This document shows, in pieces, positions 29,176-38,026 of a stretch of 64,000 bases of DNA (within the stretch, counting starts at the first letter, position 1; every line of letters starts with the position of its first letter). The translations under genes and the position numbers were made by a program. The notes beneath the pieces were generated by a model. The model was not told the origin of the DNA, made no database searches, and was given only the letters and a program-made list of their open reading frames with translations. The DNA is from Bacteroidota bacterium (lineage in GTDB: Bacteria > Bacteroidota > Bacteroidia > Chitinophagales > Chitinophagaceae), in contig JADJSG010000007.1 of the NCBI GenBank assembly GCA_016711825.1, positions 434,001 through 498,000 of the forward strand, read 5' to 3'.

Positions 29176-31077
29176 CTATTTTTTATTTTTTAATTCTTCT
29201 ATTTCTTTTAATTGGTCTGATTTATCCTGATCAAGTTTATGCTTTGCTTCAGCCAATTCACGTTCTTTTTCTTTGATTAATTCAAGTTGGGCTTCCTCTG
29301 TTTCTTTTAATTTTTCCTGAGCATCTTTCAATTTTTCATTTTGGTCTTCCTGATCTTGCATTTGAAAAGATCTGTGTGTGAATATATAATCTTCATCTAC
29401 ATTTCTGTCATGGTGATTGATATAGATACCTCGCTTCGATGAATGGAAATTTTTATTAATTTGACGATTATATTTTTTAGCTGTGATGACTGTTTTCCCT
29501 TCTGGAACATAAACAGTGACTTGTACGTTTTGTAAATAATAGGGTTCTTTATTTGTTACACTCACATGTGCAGGAAGTTTCAGGATATTGCTATCGAGTT
29601 GGTATTCAAAAACGGCATCAGTAGCATGTTTGAAAGCAAACCCTCTATTTTCACCAAATGATGATTTTTCTATTTCAATATAAATAGAAGAGTCTTTTGA
29701 TTCTTGGTAATTGATATCTACCGATTTGATGAGGTTGTAATCTGTGGTTTTTTCCATCAAAAAGTTTACTTGATTGATATCGAAAAATACAACTTCATTA
29801 TATAAGTTTGAAGTATCTGTTGAGGCAATATATAAAGTATCGATATTGCTGGGCAAGGATATTTTTTGCATGGTAGATGAATAGGTATTGTTTTGTTTTA
29901 CCATAGATGCAGCTAACAAAATGATTGAAACCCAACCGATGGTATTTAATCCTATAAATATGGCTCGTAATGATTTATTGGGTTTATAACCTAATATTTT
30001 TCTGATAACCCAAATAATCAAACCAATGATAGGTAAAGCGATAAATAAAGTTAAGGACAACATGGCGAGTACTTTGTTGGCATTGGTAAACAATACAACA
30101 TCAGCTACATTGTATGAAAAAGTGACTGCGATTAATATACCGATGGCAGTGGGTATCATAATAAGCATGATAAGCGCTATGATAAAATAGGCAATTACCC
30201 TAAAAAATTTATTTAATCCGTTGTTGTTTTTGTTGGTAAGGTCTTGCATGGTGGTTGTGTTTTGTATAGTATTAATATTAATAGGTTCGCCTTTGAGCAA
30301 CATATAGTCTGTGGTTACTTTTGCCATGGGGATGATAAACCACAGTAAGATGTAACTCACGATTGAAAGTACATAGAAAGAGTGACTGATAAGTTCTACA
30401 TTGACAAAACTAAAATTGGAGTGATTTGACAAGAATCCCAATAGTATTGGACTTAAAAATAATAAGCGAACAATCCAGGTTTCAATATTGAAAAATTGGG
30501 CAATACCACTACATACCCCACCCAGTATCTTGTCTTTGGGGTTGCGAAATAATTTTTTTGATACATTTGGTTCTAAAATTGCAGGTGTCAGTATCACCCA
30601 AAATAGGATATAAGCCAAAATGCCAATATTAAAAGATAAGAAGGTTACTATATTGAAGATGGTAAAGAGTATAAATATCAAGCGAACAATAATAGGATCT
30701 ATAGAAAAGTAATTGGCGATACCACTACATACCCCGGCAATAATTTTATCTTTTTTATCTCTAAACAATTTCTTTTTTAGGCTTGTATAAAGCGTCGATT
30801 TTTTTTCATTGCCTGTATCATTTGTTTCAAAATCAATTGGTTTTCCAATCATTTCTATCAGGGCTTCAATATCTTTTTTATAGATGGTTTGCTGACCACA
30901 TCTTTGTTCTAATATTTCAGACATACGATATTGTAAATCGGCAAATATTTCATCACCTTCTTCTTCTTTACTGAAAAATTGTTTTAAGTCAAGCTCGTAT
31001 TGTTGAAAAATTTGGTAAGCTGATTCTTCAATCGAGAAATTTCTGCCTTGATATTCTATTTGAATGATTTTTTCCAT
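29176..31077 (-). CDS. PspC-domain envelope-stress membrane protein with coiled-coil tail
   Basis: 633 residues. An N-terminal cytosolic stretch of about 95 residues is followed by two consecutive PspC domains ('DKIIAGVCSGIANYFSIDP' and 'DKILGGVCSGIAQFFNIET'), each with membrane helices. A further group of membrane segments lies around residues 290-390. Then comes an extracytoplasmic region and a highly charged coiled coil ('KLKDAQEKLKETEEAQLELI'). PspC domains act in the phage-shock response to membrane damage. The gene is 78 nt downstream of a PadR regulator, the usual arrangement of PadR/PspC units in Bacteroidota, so it is probably repressed by PadR. Confidence 0.82.
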   Translation of the reverse strand: MEKIIQIEYQGRNFSIEESAYQIFQQYELDLKQFFSKEEEGDEIFADLQYRMSEILEQRCGQQTIYKKDIEALIEMIGKPIDFETNDTGNEKKSTLYTSLKKKLFRDKKDKIIAGVCSGIANYFSIDPIIVRLIFILFTIFNIVTFLSFNIGILAYILFWVILTPAILEPNVSKKLFRNPKDKILGGVCSGIAQFFNIETWIVRLLFLSPILLGFLSNHSNFSFVNVELISHSFYVLSIVSYILLWFIIPMAKVTTDYMLLKGEPININTIQNTTTMQDLTNKNNNGLNKFFRVIAYFIIALIMLIMIPTAIGILIAVTFSYNVADVVLFTNANKVLAMLSLTLFIALPIIGLIIWVIRKILGYKPNKSLRAIFIGLNTIGWVSIILLAASMVKQNNTYSSTMQKISLPSNIDTLYIASTDTSNLYNEVVFFDINQVNFLMEKTTDYNLIKSVDINYQESKDSSIYIEIEKSSFGENRGFAFKHATDAVFEYQLDSNILKLPAHVSVTNKEPYYLQNVQVTVYVPEGKTVITAKKYNRQINKNFHSSKRGIYINHHDRNVDEDYIFTHRSFQMQDQEDQNEKLKDAQEKLKETEEAQLELIKEKERELAEAKHKLDQDKSDQLKEIEELKNKK

Positions 31078-31155
31078 GTTGTTGTTTTTATGTTTGGATA
31101 TCTATTCCTTTTGAAGGATGATAGCGTTGTTTTGAGTTTATATTTTTGATAATTA

Positions 31156-31506
31156 TTATTGTTGATTTCGCTTTGCCTTGGTAATATGTTCTACGGCGGT
31201 TGATATTTCTATCCAAGTGGTTTCCAATGAGTTGTAAAATTCTTTTCCGCTTTCACTCATAGTAAAATATTTGCGCGGGGGGCCTGTGGTACTTTCTACC
31301 CATCTGTATTCTAAGTATCCCGCATTTTTGAGTCGGGTCAACAATGGATATATGGTACCTTCCAATACTTGCATGCCTGACTCTTTTAGTTCAGCTACAA
31401 TGTCACTTGGGTATGATTCTCCTCGTTTGATGATACTTAAAATACAGAATTCAAGCAATCCTTTTTTCATCTGACTTTGAATGTTATCTGTATTGATTGT
31501 AGACAT
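31156..31506 (-). CDS. PadR-family transcriptional regulator
   Basis: 116 residues with the PadR winged-helix core: 'KKGLLEFCILSIIKRGESYP', 'DIVAELKESGMQVLEGTIYP' (≤ the recognition helix) and 'LLTRLKNAGYLEYRWVES', followed by the wing 'GPPRKYFTMSESGKEFY'. It likely represses its own operon with the PspC gene. A near-perfect 25-bp palindrome sits in its promoter. Confidence 0.9.
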   Translation of the reverse strand: MSTINTDNIQSQMKKGLLEFCILSIIKRGESYPSDIVAELKESGMQVLEGTIYPLLTRLKNAGYLEYRWVESTTGPPRKYFTMSESGKEFYNSLETTWIEISTAVEHITKAKRNQQ

Positions 31507-31524
31507 ATTTTGTTAATTCTGATG

Positions 31525-31567
31525 CAAATATATTATTACGTTTAGTACTTTGCATTGCATAGTACTA
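31525..31567 (-). promoter_or_regulatory. padR promoter with a palindromic operator
   Basis: On the minus strand TATATTTG (31532-31525) is a consensus -7 box, 18 nt before the ATG. Just upstream, 31543-31567 is a 25-bp palindrome with arms TAGTACT and AGTACTA enclosing TTGCATTGCAT. Only one mismatched pair flanks the central base. It covers the -33 region, the position expected for a PadR autorepression site. Confidence 0.65.
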
Positions 31568-31676
31568 TAATTAACATAATATTAATCAATACATGTTAAT
31601 TCTGCTGATTTTATACTTTGCATTAAGGAATGAAATAGGCAAGACTTAAATTTATTGAGAAATTGGAGATTGTATT

Positions 31677-31754
31677 GCGGCAAGGATAGTAGTGGAAAGC
31701 CCGCACCATACGCTTCGGATGGGTGGACTTGGAACGGATAGCCTGGGTGCCGCC
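31677..31754 (+). ncRNA. Candidate structured noncoding RNA, GC-rich
   Basis: A roughly 78-nt island much richer in G+C than the surrounding intergenic DNA. Its ends pair (GCGGCA at 31677 with TGCCGC at 31748). A central hairpin is possible between GCACCAT and ATGGGTG around CGCTTCGG. It contains two related blocks, GTGGAAAGCC and ACGGATAGCC. From memory, motifs of the form 'GGAAAGCCC ... GGACTTG..ACGGATAGC' recur in intergenic regions of Bacteroidota; I cannot name a family. An open frame across it on the minus strand (31582-31818) is of low complexity and I regard it as spurious. Strand is a guess. Confidence 0.4.
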
Positions 31755-31783
31755 CAAAAAAAGAATTAAAAACTATTGGATTG

Positions 31784-31897
31784 CCTATACTACTAACCAC
31801 ACATTCAAGACAGTTCACTTGTGATGAGCTTGAATGTAATGTTTATGGTTATTGTATCGCACAAATTAAGACTACTTACTAACTACATTTGGTATAA
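31784..31897 (-). repeat. Dispersed intergenic repeat, copy 3
   Basis: On the minus strand it begins TTATACCAAATGTAGTTAGT and ends GTTAGTAGTATAGG, aligning with copies 1 and 2 over about 114 bp. It is directly beside the structured-RNA candidate. Confidence 0.6.
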
Positions 31898-31941
31898 AAA
31901 AAAAATGATAATATTTATTTCTTACATCGGTAAACAAGTCC

Positions 31942-32799
31942 TTAAAAAACAACATAAGGAAAGCATTTCATAAAAATAATCGCAAAAAGAAATACCAAAG
32001 GAGCAGTTATCAACAAGGAGTCAAAACGGTCTAAGGCACCTCCATGTCCAGGCATCAAGTTGCCCGAATCTTTAATATCAGCCATTCGCTTCAATTTTGA
32101 TTCAGCCAAATCGCCCAATGTGCCTCCTATTGAAGCTAAGATACCCATAACTAACCATTGCCAGATTGGAAACCAATGCGTAAAATAACCCCAAACAAAA
32201 GCAAAAGCTAAAGTGAAAAGAATACCGCCAATGGTGCCTTCTAAAGTTTTGTTGGGTGATATGGAGGGGATGTATTTTGTTTTACCAAAAAAAGAACCCG
32301 TCAGATAGGCGAGGGTATCGTTCATCCAAATAAATAATAATAATATGAGCGGAAGGAGTAATGACTGAAAACGCAACTGAACAAATAAACCCAAGGCCAG
32401 GGAAATATAGCCTAAACCTGTGAGCAAAAAATAAGCGTATTTGCTCTTTTTAGTCATAAAAAATAATAATACAGCGCCTAAAAACAAACCCAGAAAATAA
32501 AACTTAAAATGGGTGAGAAATTGCGATACGCTATTTTGACAGGGTAGCAAGGGTAAACAACATACAATCAGAAACAATGCAATACCGCTTAAGTAAAAAT
32601 TCATTTTTTCATTTCTGGAAAATGATATTTTTAAAATACGCTCTACGATACGTGCATACTCATTTAAACATAAAATGTTGACAATAAAAAATAAAGCAAT
32701 AAAAGCCCATTCGTTGGTTAGAAATGCCAACATCATGATGGCTGAAAAAATGGCTGCACTGCCTAGACGGGTAAAAAAAGTTTTGATATTGAGTGCCAC
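31942..32799 (-). CDS. cdsA: Phosphatidate cytidylyltransferase
   Basis: Makes CDP-diacylglycerol from phosphatidate and CTP for phospholipid synthesis. It is a polytopic inner-membrane protein of about eight helices with the CDS signature 'DSGNLMPGHGGALDRFDSL' near the C-terminus and 'KRMADIKD' just before it. 'SPNKTLEGTIGG' is the second conserved block. At 285 residues it is normal. It is preceded, 9 nt upstream, by the DUF2007 gene and probably co-transcribed with that gene and the CPBP protease gene. Confidence 0.94.
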   Translation of the reverse strand: MALNIKTFFTRLGSAAIFSAIMMLAFLTNEWAFIALFFIVNILCLNEYARIVERILKISFSRNEKMNFYLSGIALFLIVCCLPLLPCQNSVSQFLTHFKFYFLGLFLGAVLLFFMTKKSKYAYFLLTGLGYISLALGLFVQLRFQSLLLPLILLLFIWMNDTLAYLTGSFFGKTKYIPSISPNKTLEGTIGGILFTLAFAFVWGYFTHWFPIWQWLVMGILASIGGTLGDLAESKLKRMADIKDSGNLMPGHGGALDRFDSLLITAPLVFLFAIIFMKCFPYVVF

Positions 32800-32808
32800 G
32801 TTAAAATT

Positions 32809-33027
32809 TTATTGTTGGTCAATTTGATTATTGATAAGCATTTGGGCAGTATGTGAAAATGAATCAGGTACATGTATTTCAATATACCCAAATGAAAGAT
32901 AGGAACTATCTTGTTTGTTAATCATTACACAGGGGATATCTGCACTTTCAATATTGCCTTTCACTGCTTCGGCTTCAAAACGATTGCTTGTTTTGAAAAT
33001 ACAAACCCATTTTTTTTCATCTTTCAT
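32809..33027 (-). CDS. DUF2007 family small protein
   Basis: 72 residues; 'WVCIFKTSNRFEAEAVKGNI' and 'DIPCVMINKQDSSYL' are the conserved core of DUF2007 (putative prokaryotic signal-transducing proteins with a ferredoxin-like fold). Function unknown. It lies between the CPBP protease and cdsA genes in one orientation, an arrangement common in Chitinophagales. Confidence 0.82.
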   Translation of the reverse strand: MKDEKKWVCIFKTSNRFEAEAVKGNIESADIPCVMINKQDSSYLSFGYIEIHVPDSFSHTAQMLINNQIDQQ

Positions 33028-33074
33028 TTGTTATTATTTTAAGTGACTCATTTTTTATTATTACATCATTGCCA

Positions 33075-33998
33075 TTATTCTGTCAATGGCTCTTCATCTT
33101 TCTCAACAGCAATAGGCACAAAAGGAACTCTTTTTTGATAAAAAAAATAAATCAGAACAGCACTCAATATCAAACTCATCAAACCCAGCCAAAGAGGTAC
33201 TGTACTATTGTCAGCTATATCAAAATGAATTAAATTTCGTTCTTTCAAAAAAGTAAAAAAGACGCTGATGAAGTTGTTTAAAAAATGCATGAAAATTGAA
33301 ATCCATAAATTACCTGTGAAATAATAAACGAGTCCTAAAGCTAAACCTAAAAATACCCTTGGCATAAAGCCACTCAGTTGACCATGAAAAGCACTAAATA
33401 ATACAGCAACAATCAAGAGGGCGGTATACGGAAATTTATGAAGCCAGCTTAACAATACTTGTTGTAAACAACCCCTAAAAAATAATTCTTCGGCCAAAGC
33501 AGGTATCAAACAGATTGCCAGGGTATTGAGCAAAAGATCACTCACATTATCTCCTTTAAGCATTGCTTTTGATAAAACTTCATAACTATCATTGTTACTT
33601 GGTTTGAGCCAGGGAATGTAAGTACTCCACATTTCAAGGGTTGCCACAAAAGGCAAAGACACCACCAATAAAACTACTGCCATGATAAAGCTTGCAGATA
33701 CCCATCGACTTTGTAATCCCAAATAAGTAGCGGGTTTGGGATAAGCCAGGTATGCAAATAAATAAGCTGGCAATAATAAAATTAACAGCAACAATACAGG
33801 GTTTAATATTTTTAGCCTGAAGGCCAATTGTGGAGATATTTCCTTCAATTCTTTCAGGGAAGAAGAGGCTACGCCTAAAAAATGCTGGTTAAGCAATTCT
33901 ACCACAAAACTTCCTACAATCATAGACATTGACATGATGGCACAGAATATAACAAATTGGATGGCTGGACTGTAATAAGTGAGGTATCTACTAAACAT
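33075..33998 (-). CDS. CPBP-family intramembrane metalloprotease
   Basis: 307 residues with about eight membrane helices. The CAAX-protease/bacteriocin-processing (CPBP, Abi) motifs are intact: the catalytic 'ALAEELFFRGCLQQ' (EExxxR), the His-bearing 'VLFSAFHGQLSGFMPR', and 'SIFMHFLNNF' with the third metal-site residues. The substrates are unknown. It heads the DUF2007-cdsA unit. The start lies 60 nt from the divergent prmA start at 34059. Confidence 0.86.
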   Translation of the reverse strand: MFSRYLTYYSPAIQFVIFCAIMSMSMIVGSFVVELLNQHFLGVASSSLKELKEISPQLAFRLKILNPVLLLLILLLPAYLFAYLAYPKPATYLGLQSRWVSASFIMAVVLLVVSLPFVATLEMWSTYIPWLKPSNNDSYEVLSKAMLKGDNVSDLLLNTLAICLIPALAEELFFRGCLQQVLLSWLHKFPYTALLIVAVLFSAFHGQLSGFMPRVFLGLALGLVYYFTGNLWISIFMHFLNNFISVFFTFLKERNLIHFDIADNSTVPLWLGLMSLILSAVLIYFFYQKRVPFVPIAVEKDEEPLTE

Positions 33999-34045
33999 CG
34001 AGTGGTAAAATTAATACTATTGTGTATGACCAACAACAAAAAATG

Positions 34046-34053
34046 TATTTTTG
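34046..34053 (+). promoter_or_regulatory. -7 box of prmA, predicted leaderless start
   Basis: TATTTTTG matches TAnnTTTG and ends 5 nt before the ATG at 34059, so transcription would begin about at the start codon. Confidence 0.5.
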
Positions 34054-34058
34054 CAGAT

Positions 34059-34877
34059 ATGAATACAATCAAATTGAAATTTGAACAACTAAATGAAGAA
34101 CAGTCTGATTTAGTTGCAGCCTTACTGAGCAATGAAAATATCGAAGGATTTGAGCATGTAGAGAATGATTTTTTTGCCTATTTTACAGAAATAAACTTTG
34201 ATAAAAAGATCGTTGATGACCTATTAGCCCCATTTCAATTTAAATATACACAAGAGCTTATAGCCCCTCAAAACTGGAATGAATCATGGGAAAAAAACTT
34301 TGAACCCATACGCCTGAACGAACAAGTAGGTGTACGAGCCCATTTTCATCCCCCGTTTAATAATGTGAAATATGACATTGAAATTACCCCTAAAATGAGT
34401 TTTGGAACTGGTCATCATGCCACCACTCAGTTGATGTTAGCTTATGGTTGTGAAACAGACTTTACAAACAAAACAGTTTTCGATTTTGGTTGCGGCACTG
34501 GTGTTTTAGCCATTTTTGCATCATTGAAACAAGCCAAATATGTTGTAGGTATTGACGACGATCCCTGGTCAGTTGAAAACGCCCTTGAAAACTGTGCAAG
34601 AAATCATTGCAATCATATCACCATCAGCATCGATGACATAGAAACTTTTCATGAACCTTTTGATATCATACTCGCCAATATCAATCTCAATATTTTAATT
34701 CAGTATAAAAATCATTTAAAAAAATTACTTAATCCTCAGGGAAGGTTGTTTTTAAGTGGTTTAATGACTTCTGATAAAGAACAAATTTTAGCACAATATG
34801 CTGACATAGGGTTTACACTTGTTTCGCAAAAGCAACAAAAAGAATGGATTGCATTGGAATTGATTTTAACAGTATAA
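34059..34877 (+). CDS. prmA: Ribosomal protein L11 methyltransferase
   Basis: Trimethylates amino groups of ribosomal protein L11 using AdoMet. The C-terminal methylase domain has the PrmA-specific 'PKMSFGTGHHATTQLML', motif I 'TVFDFGCGTGVLAIFA' and the catalytic-loop 'ILANINLNILI'. The N-terminal substrate-binding domain is a ferredoxin-like fold of about 90 residues. At 272 residues it is slightly short for the family, as usual in Bacteroidota. I place the start at 34059 (MNTIKLKFEQL), since upstream codons from 33957 overlap the divergent protease gene. Confidence 0.93.
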   Translation: MNTIKLKFEQLNEEQSDLVAALLSNENIEGFEHVENDFFAYFTEINFDKKIVDDLLAPFQFKYTQELIAPQNWNESWEKNFEPIRLNEQVGVRAHFHPPFNNVKYDIEITPKMSFGTGHHATTQLMLAYGCETDFTNKTVFDFGCGTGVLAIFASLKQAKYVVGIDDDPWSVENALENCARNHCNHITISIDDIETFHEPFDIILANINLNILIQYKNHLKKLLNPQGRLFLSGLMTSDKEQILAQYADIGFTLVSQKQQKEWIALELILTV

Positions 34878-34942
34878 GGTTGTATAATTTGATTTCTTCG
34901 CTTATATTTGTCACTCACTACAACAAAAAATAGTCATTGCGT

Positions 34943-35575
34943 ATGTACGAATTCATTCTTATTCTCCTTGCATATTTATTAGGTTCTATACCTACAGCAG
35001 TTTGGGTAAGTAAATATTTTTTCGATATTGATATCAGAAGTTACGGAAGTGGCAATGCAGGTGCTACCAATACCTTTAGGGTTTTAGGTGCAAAAGCAGG
35101 AAGCTTTGTATTTATCGTAGATATGTTAAAAGGTTTTTTAGCGGTTGATTTAGCTTATTTTATCGCAAAATATCAAATGGACAGCGTTGCCTTAACCAAC
35201 TTTCAAGTGTTGCTTGGTATAGCTGCTGTGGTAGGTCACGTATTTCCTATTTGGGCAAACTTTAAAGGGGGCAAAGGCATTGCCACGCTTTTTGGAATGA
35301 TTTTAGCCATTCAACCTCTCGTAGCAGTATGTCTTATTGTGGTATTTATGTTGATGTTGTTTATGACCCGATACGTTTCATTGAGTTCAATTACAGCAAG
35401 TATTGCTTTCCCTGTAATGATATTTTTTATATTTAGGGAGCCTGAAATCATGTATAGACTTTTTGCCTTGGCTACAGCTATACTAGTGGTGCTGACCCAT
35501 CACAAAAACATCAATCGATTACTCAGTGGAAGCGAAAGCAAAGTGCCATTGTTTAAAAAGAAAGACAAACAATAA
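34943..35575 (+). CDS. plsY: Glycerol-3-phosphate acyltransferase PlsY
   Basis: Transfers an acyl group from acyl phosphate to sn-glycerol-3-phosphate, the first step of phospholipid synthesis. Five membrane segments and all three PlsY motifs are seen: 'LAYLLGSIPTAVWVSKY', 'DIRSYGSGNAGATNTFRVLG' and 'FKGGKGIATLFG'. At 210 residues it has the normal length. ATG 34943 (MYEFILIL) is preferred to the TTG at 34937. A -7-like TATATTTG lies at 34903-34910. Confidence 0.95.
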   Translation: MYEFILILLAYLLGSIPTAVWVSKYFFDIDIRSYGSGNAGATNTFRVLGAKAGSFVFIVDMLKGFLAVDLAYFIAKYQMDSVALTNFQVLLGIAAVVGHVFPIWANFKGGKGIATLFGMILAIQPLVAVCLIVVFMLMLFMTRYVSLSSITASIAFPVMIFFIFREPEIMYRLFALATAILVVLTHHKNINRLLSGSESKVPLFKKKDKQ

Positions 35576-35613
35576 TCTTCATAAGATTTTCCTTGTTCAA
35601 ATAGATTCAGACC

Positions 35614-36072
35614 TTATTTATTGGCATCGTATATTAAATTAAATATCTGATCATCTCCCATGACAAGCCATACTTTGTCGATGTCCAAAGATTTAAACTT
35701 AGAATGAAAGCAGAAATATTGGTAATGGGTAGTTGAGGCTGGTACTGTGTATTTGCAGTTATAATCACCCGATGTAGCTACCGTAGTGTAACTACGAATT
35801 AATTTGCCAGAATTCAATAAAATACAAATCTTATAATCATTCCAGGCTAAACTAGATTTGGCATTGTTGATAACCGCTGCTTTTATACTTGTAAAAGGAT
35901 CAATATTGGCGCTTTCCTCATATTTATAGCTCTCAGGATAAAACCCAAACACGAAATTTGTTGATTTGCTTTCATTGCTGATTAATTCATAATAAAAGGC
36001 TTGTTTTGGTTGTGATTGACACATAAAGCTGATGAGTATCAGACATCCCATTAGTAAAAGATTTTTTTTCAT
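35614..36072 (-). CDS. Hypothetical secreted protein
   Basis: 152 residues from ATG 36072. A hydrophobic N-terminus ('MKKNLLLMGCLILISFMCQSQ') is a signal peptide, possibly a lipoprotein signal with Cys in 'SFMC'. The rest is beta-rich with many aromatic residues and no motif I recognise. It converges on plsY and has no partner gene. Confidence 0.6.
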   Translation of the reverse strand: MKKNLLLMGCLILISFMCQSQPKQAFYYELISNESKSTNFVFGFYPESYKYEESANIDPFTSIKAAVINNAKSSLAWNDYKICILLNSGKLIRSYTTVATSGDYNCKYTVPASTTHYQYFCFHSKFKSLDIDKVWLVMGDDQIFNLIYDANK

Positions 36073-36256
36073 GATATTTATTATTTTATCACTCAAAGGT
36101 ACTTGTTTACCATGTTAGTGTCAATACCAACAATTGGGTATATTCAACATAAACATGTGCTAAATTACTAATATTTTAACATGCAAATACAGTATCTATA
36201 AACTCAATGAATTTAATTTGCAAAGCATCTATACCTTTACATTCTAAAATCTACCA

Positions 36257-37174
36257 ATGAGCTTTGCCATCAAGCTACAACAAGTTACAAAAAAATTCAA
36301 TGATTTTGTTGCCGTCGATCAATTAAATCTGTCTATTCAGCAAGGGGATATCTATGGTTTTTTAGGACCCAATGGTTCTGGTAAAAGTACTACTTTGCGT
36401 ATGATAATGGGTTTAATACAACCCACTTCAGGCGAAATCACTTTGTTTGATAAATCACTCAGTGAGCATCGAAAAGAGATCATGCGAAAAGTAGGATGCA
36501 TTATCGAAAAACCTGACTTTTATACCTATTTGACCGCACACGAAAATTTAAAATTATTTGCCAGAGCTCATCAACTCAAATATTCACATGCGCAATACCA
36601 AGATCTTTATCAATTGGTAGGATTAAGTGGGAGAGAGCATGGTAAAGTGAAAACATTTTCACATGGTATGAAACAACGACTCGGTTTGGCCCAAGCATTA
36701 CTGCATAGTCCTGAAATGATTATATTAGATGAACCTAATACGGGTCTGGATCCACAAGGTATCATTGACTTGAGAAAACTCATATTAAAACTCAATGCAG
36801 AGCGTAATATGACAGTGCTTTTCTCATCACATATTTTAAGTGAGGTGCAAGAAATATGCAATAGCATGATAGTCATTAATAAAGGCAAAACAATTGCACA
36901 AGGCAATGTGAGCGAATTGATTTCAACCGAAAGTTTGCATGTGAATGTTGAAGTCGTTGACATGGAGAAAGCTGTGGCTTTTGTGAAGCAATCGAGGTGG
37001 AAAGATAAAATGCCAATGGAAACAAATAAAAATGCCCATGTCATTGCTTTTCAGATGTCTAAACAGGAAATTCCTTTATTGGCGCAGCAACTCGCTGAAA
37101 ACAATATAGCTATTTTACGTATAGATTATAGAAATCAACTGGAAGAATATTTCTTAAAAATAACCAATTCATAA
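36257..37174 (+). CDS. ABC exporter ATP-binding protein (CcmA/BcrA type)
   Basis: 305 residues: Walker A 'FLGPNGSGKSTTLRMIMG', variant signature 'TFSHGMKQRLGLAQALL', Walker B 'MIILDEPNTGLDPQG' and switch His in 'VLFSSHILSEVQE'. A regulatory C-terminal extension of about 90 residues follows. The signature 'SHGMKQR' instead of LSGGQ is typical of the BcrA/NatA exporters. The permease (2 nt later) and the LolA-like gene (1 nt later) make a tight three-gene operon, suggesting ATP-driven export or envelope maintenance. Confidence 0.9.
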   Translation: MSFAIKLQQVTKKFNDFVAVDQLNLSIQQGDIYGFLGPNGSGKSTTLRMIMGLIQPTSGEITLFDKSLSEHRKEIMRKVGCIIEKPDFYTYLTAHENLKLFARAHQLKYSHAQYQDLYQLVGLSGREHGKVKTFSHGMKQRLGLAQALLHSPEMIILDEPNTGLDPQGIIDLRKLILKLNAERNMTVLFSSHILSEVQEICNSMIVINKGKTIAQGNVSELISTESLHVNVEVVDMEKAVAFVKQSRWKDKMPMETNKNAHVIAFQMSKQEIPLLAQQLAENNIAILRIDYRNQLEEYFLKITNS

Positions 37175-37176
37175 GG

Positions 37177-38025
37177 ATGAAAGAGTTTATCGCAATACTA
37201 ACAAATGAATTGTACAAGACAATTAAAAGACCCAGAACTTATATTGGTTTCGGTGTCATCATATTTATTTGTGCTATGTTACAAGCCGCTTTTTATCATG
37301 ATGGAAAAGAAATACTATCCTTCGTGACCCAGCAACTCGATAATGTATTTAATGTACAAGGGAATATACTCAATGGCAATTTAATCTGTTTTATTTTGTT
37401 GCAAACCCTCATTGTGCAAATGCCTTTGTTGGTAGCCCTTGTTACAGGTGATTCGGTAAGTGGCGAAACAGCGAGTGGTACTATACGATTTTTATTAACC
37501 ACTCCTGGTAGCAGAACTAAAATCATAGTGGCGAAATGGCTTGCGGGTTTGTTCTATACACTTATTTTATTATTGTTACTTGGTTTTATGGCTTTGATTG
37601 TATCGAAATGGATCTTTGGCACCGGCGATTTGATGGCCCTTAACAGTGAATCGTTAACCATTATACGTGGCGACGATATCAATTGGCGTTGGGGCTGGGC
37701 TTTTTTAATTGCTTTTTTATCATTGGGTGTGGTGGCTAGTTTGGCACAAATGTTATCGTGTTTTATCGATAATTCCATCACGCCTATTGTTAGTGTGATG
37801 GCCATTATTATTGTGTTTACCATTATCGGCATGTTTGATTTACCTAGTTTTGATGTGCTCAAACCTTTTTTGTTTACCACCCATATGATTTCCTGGAAAA
37901 GCTTATTTGAAGACCCGATTCCCCTGAGTGATATTTATTTTTCTTCCATCGTATTGCTCATCCACATCGTATTGTTTTTGAGCGTATCCATTTTTTATTT
38001 TAAACGAAAAGATATTTTAACCTAA
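37177..38025 (+). CDS. ABC-2 type permease
   Basis: 282 residues with six hydrophobic segments. It has the ABC-2 layout in which the first helix ('TYIGFGVIIFICAMLQAAFY') is followed by a large extracytoplasmic loop. The conserved 'GDSVSGETASGTIRFLLTTP' lies before helix 3, which is where these permeases contact their ATPase. It is coupled by 2-nt spacing to the upstream ATPase gene. The substrate is unknown. Confidence 0.88.
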   Translation: MKEFIAILTNELYKTIKRPRTYIGFGVIIFICAMLQAAFYHDGKEILSFVTQQLDNVFNVQGNILNGNLICFILLQTLIVQMPLLVALVTGDSVSGETASGTIRFLLTTPGSRTKIIVAKWLAGLFYTLILLLLLGFMALIVSKWIFGTGDLMALNSESLTIIRGDDINWRWGWAFLIAFLSLGVVASLAQMLSCFIDNSITPIVSVMAIIIVFTIIGMFDLPSFDVLKPFLFTTHMISWKSLFEDPIPLSDIYFSSIVLLIHIVLFLSVSIFYFKRKDILT

Positions 38026-38026
38026 T

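Noticed and set aside
31582..31818. Minus-strand open frame through the GC-rich island
   Set aside because: It covers the structured-RNA candidate and part of a repeat; no protein-like pattern.
36121..36160. Possible seventh copy of the intergenic repeat (ATACCAACAATTGGGTATA)
   Set aside because: Only the end motif resembles the family; the remainder does not align.
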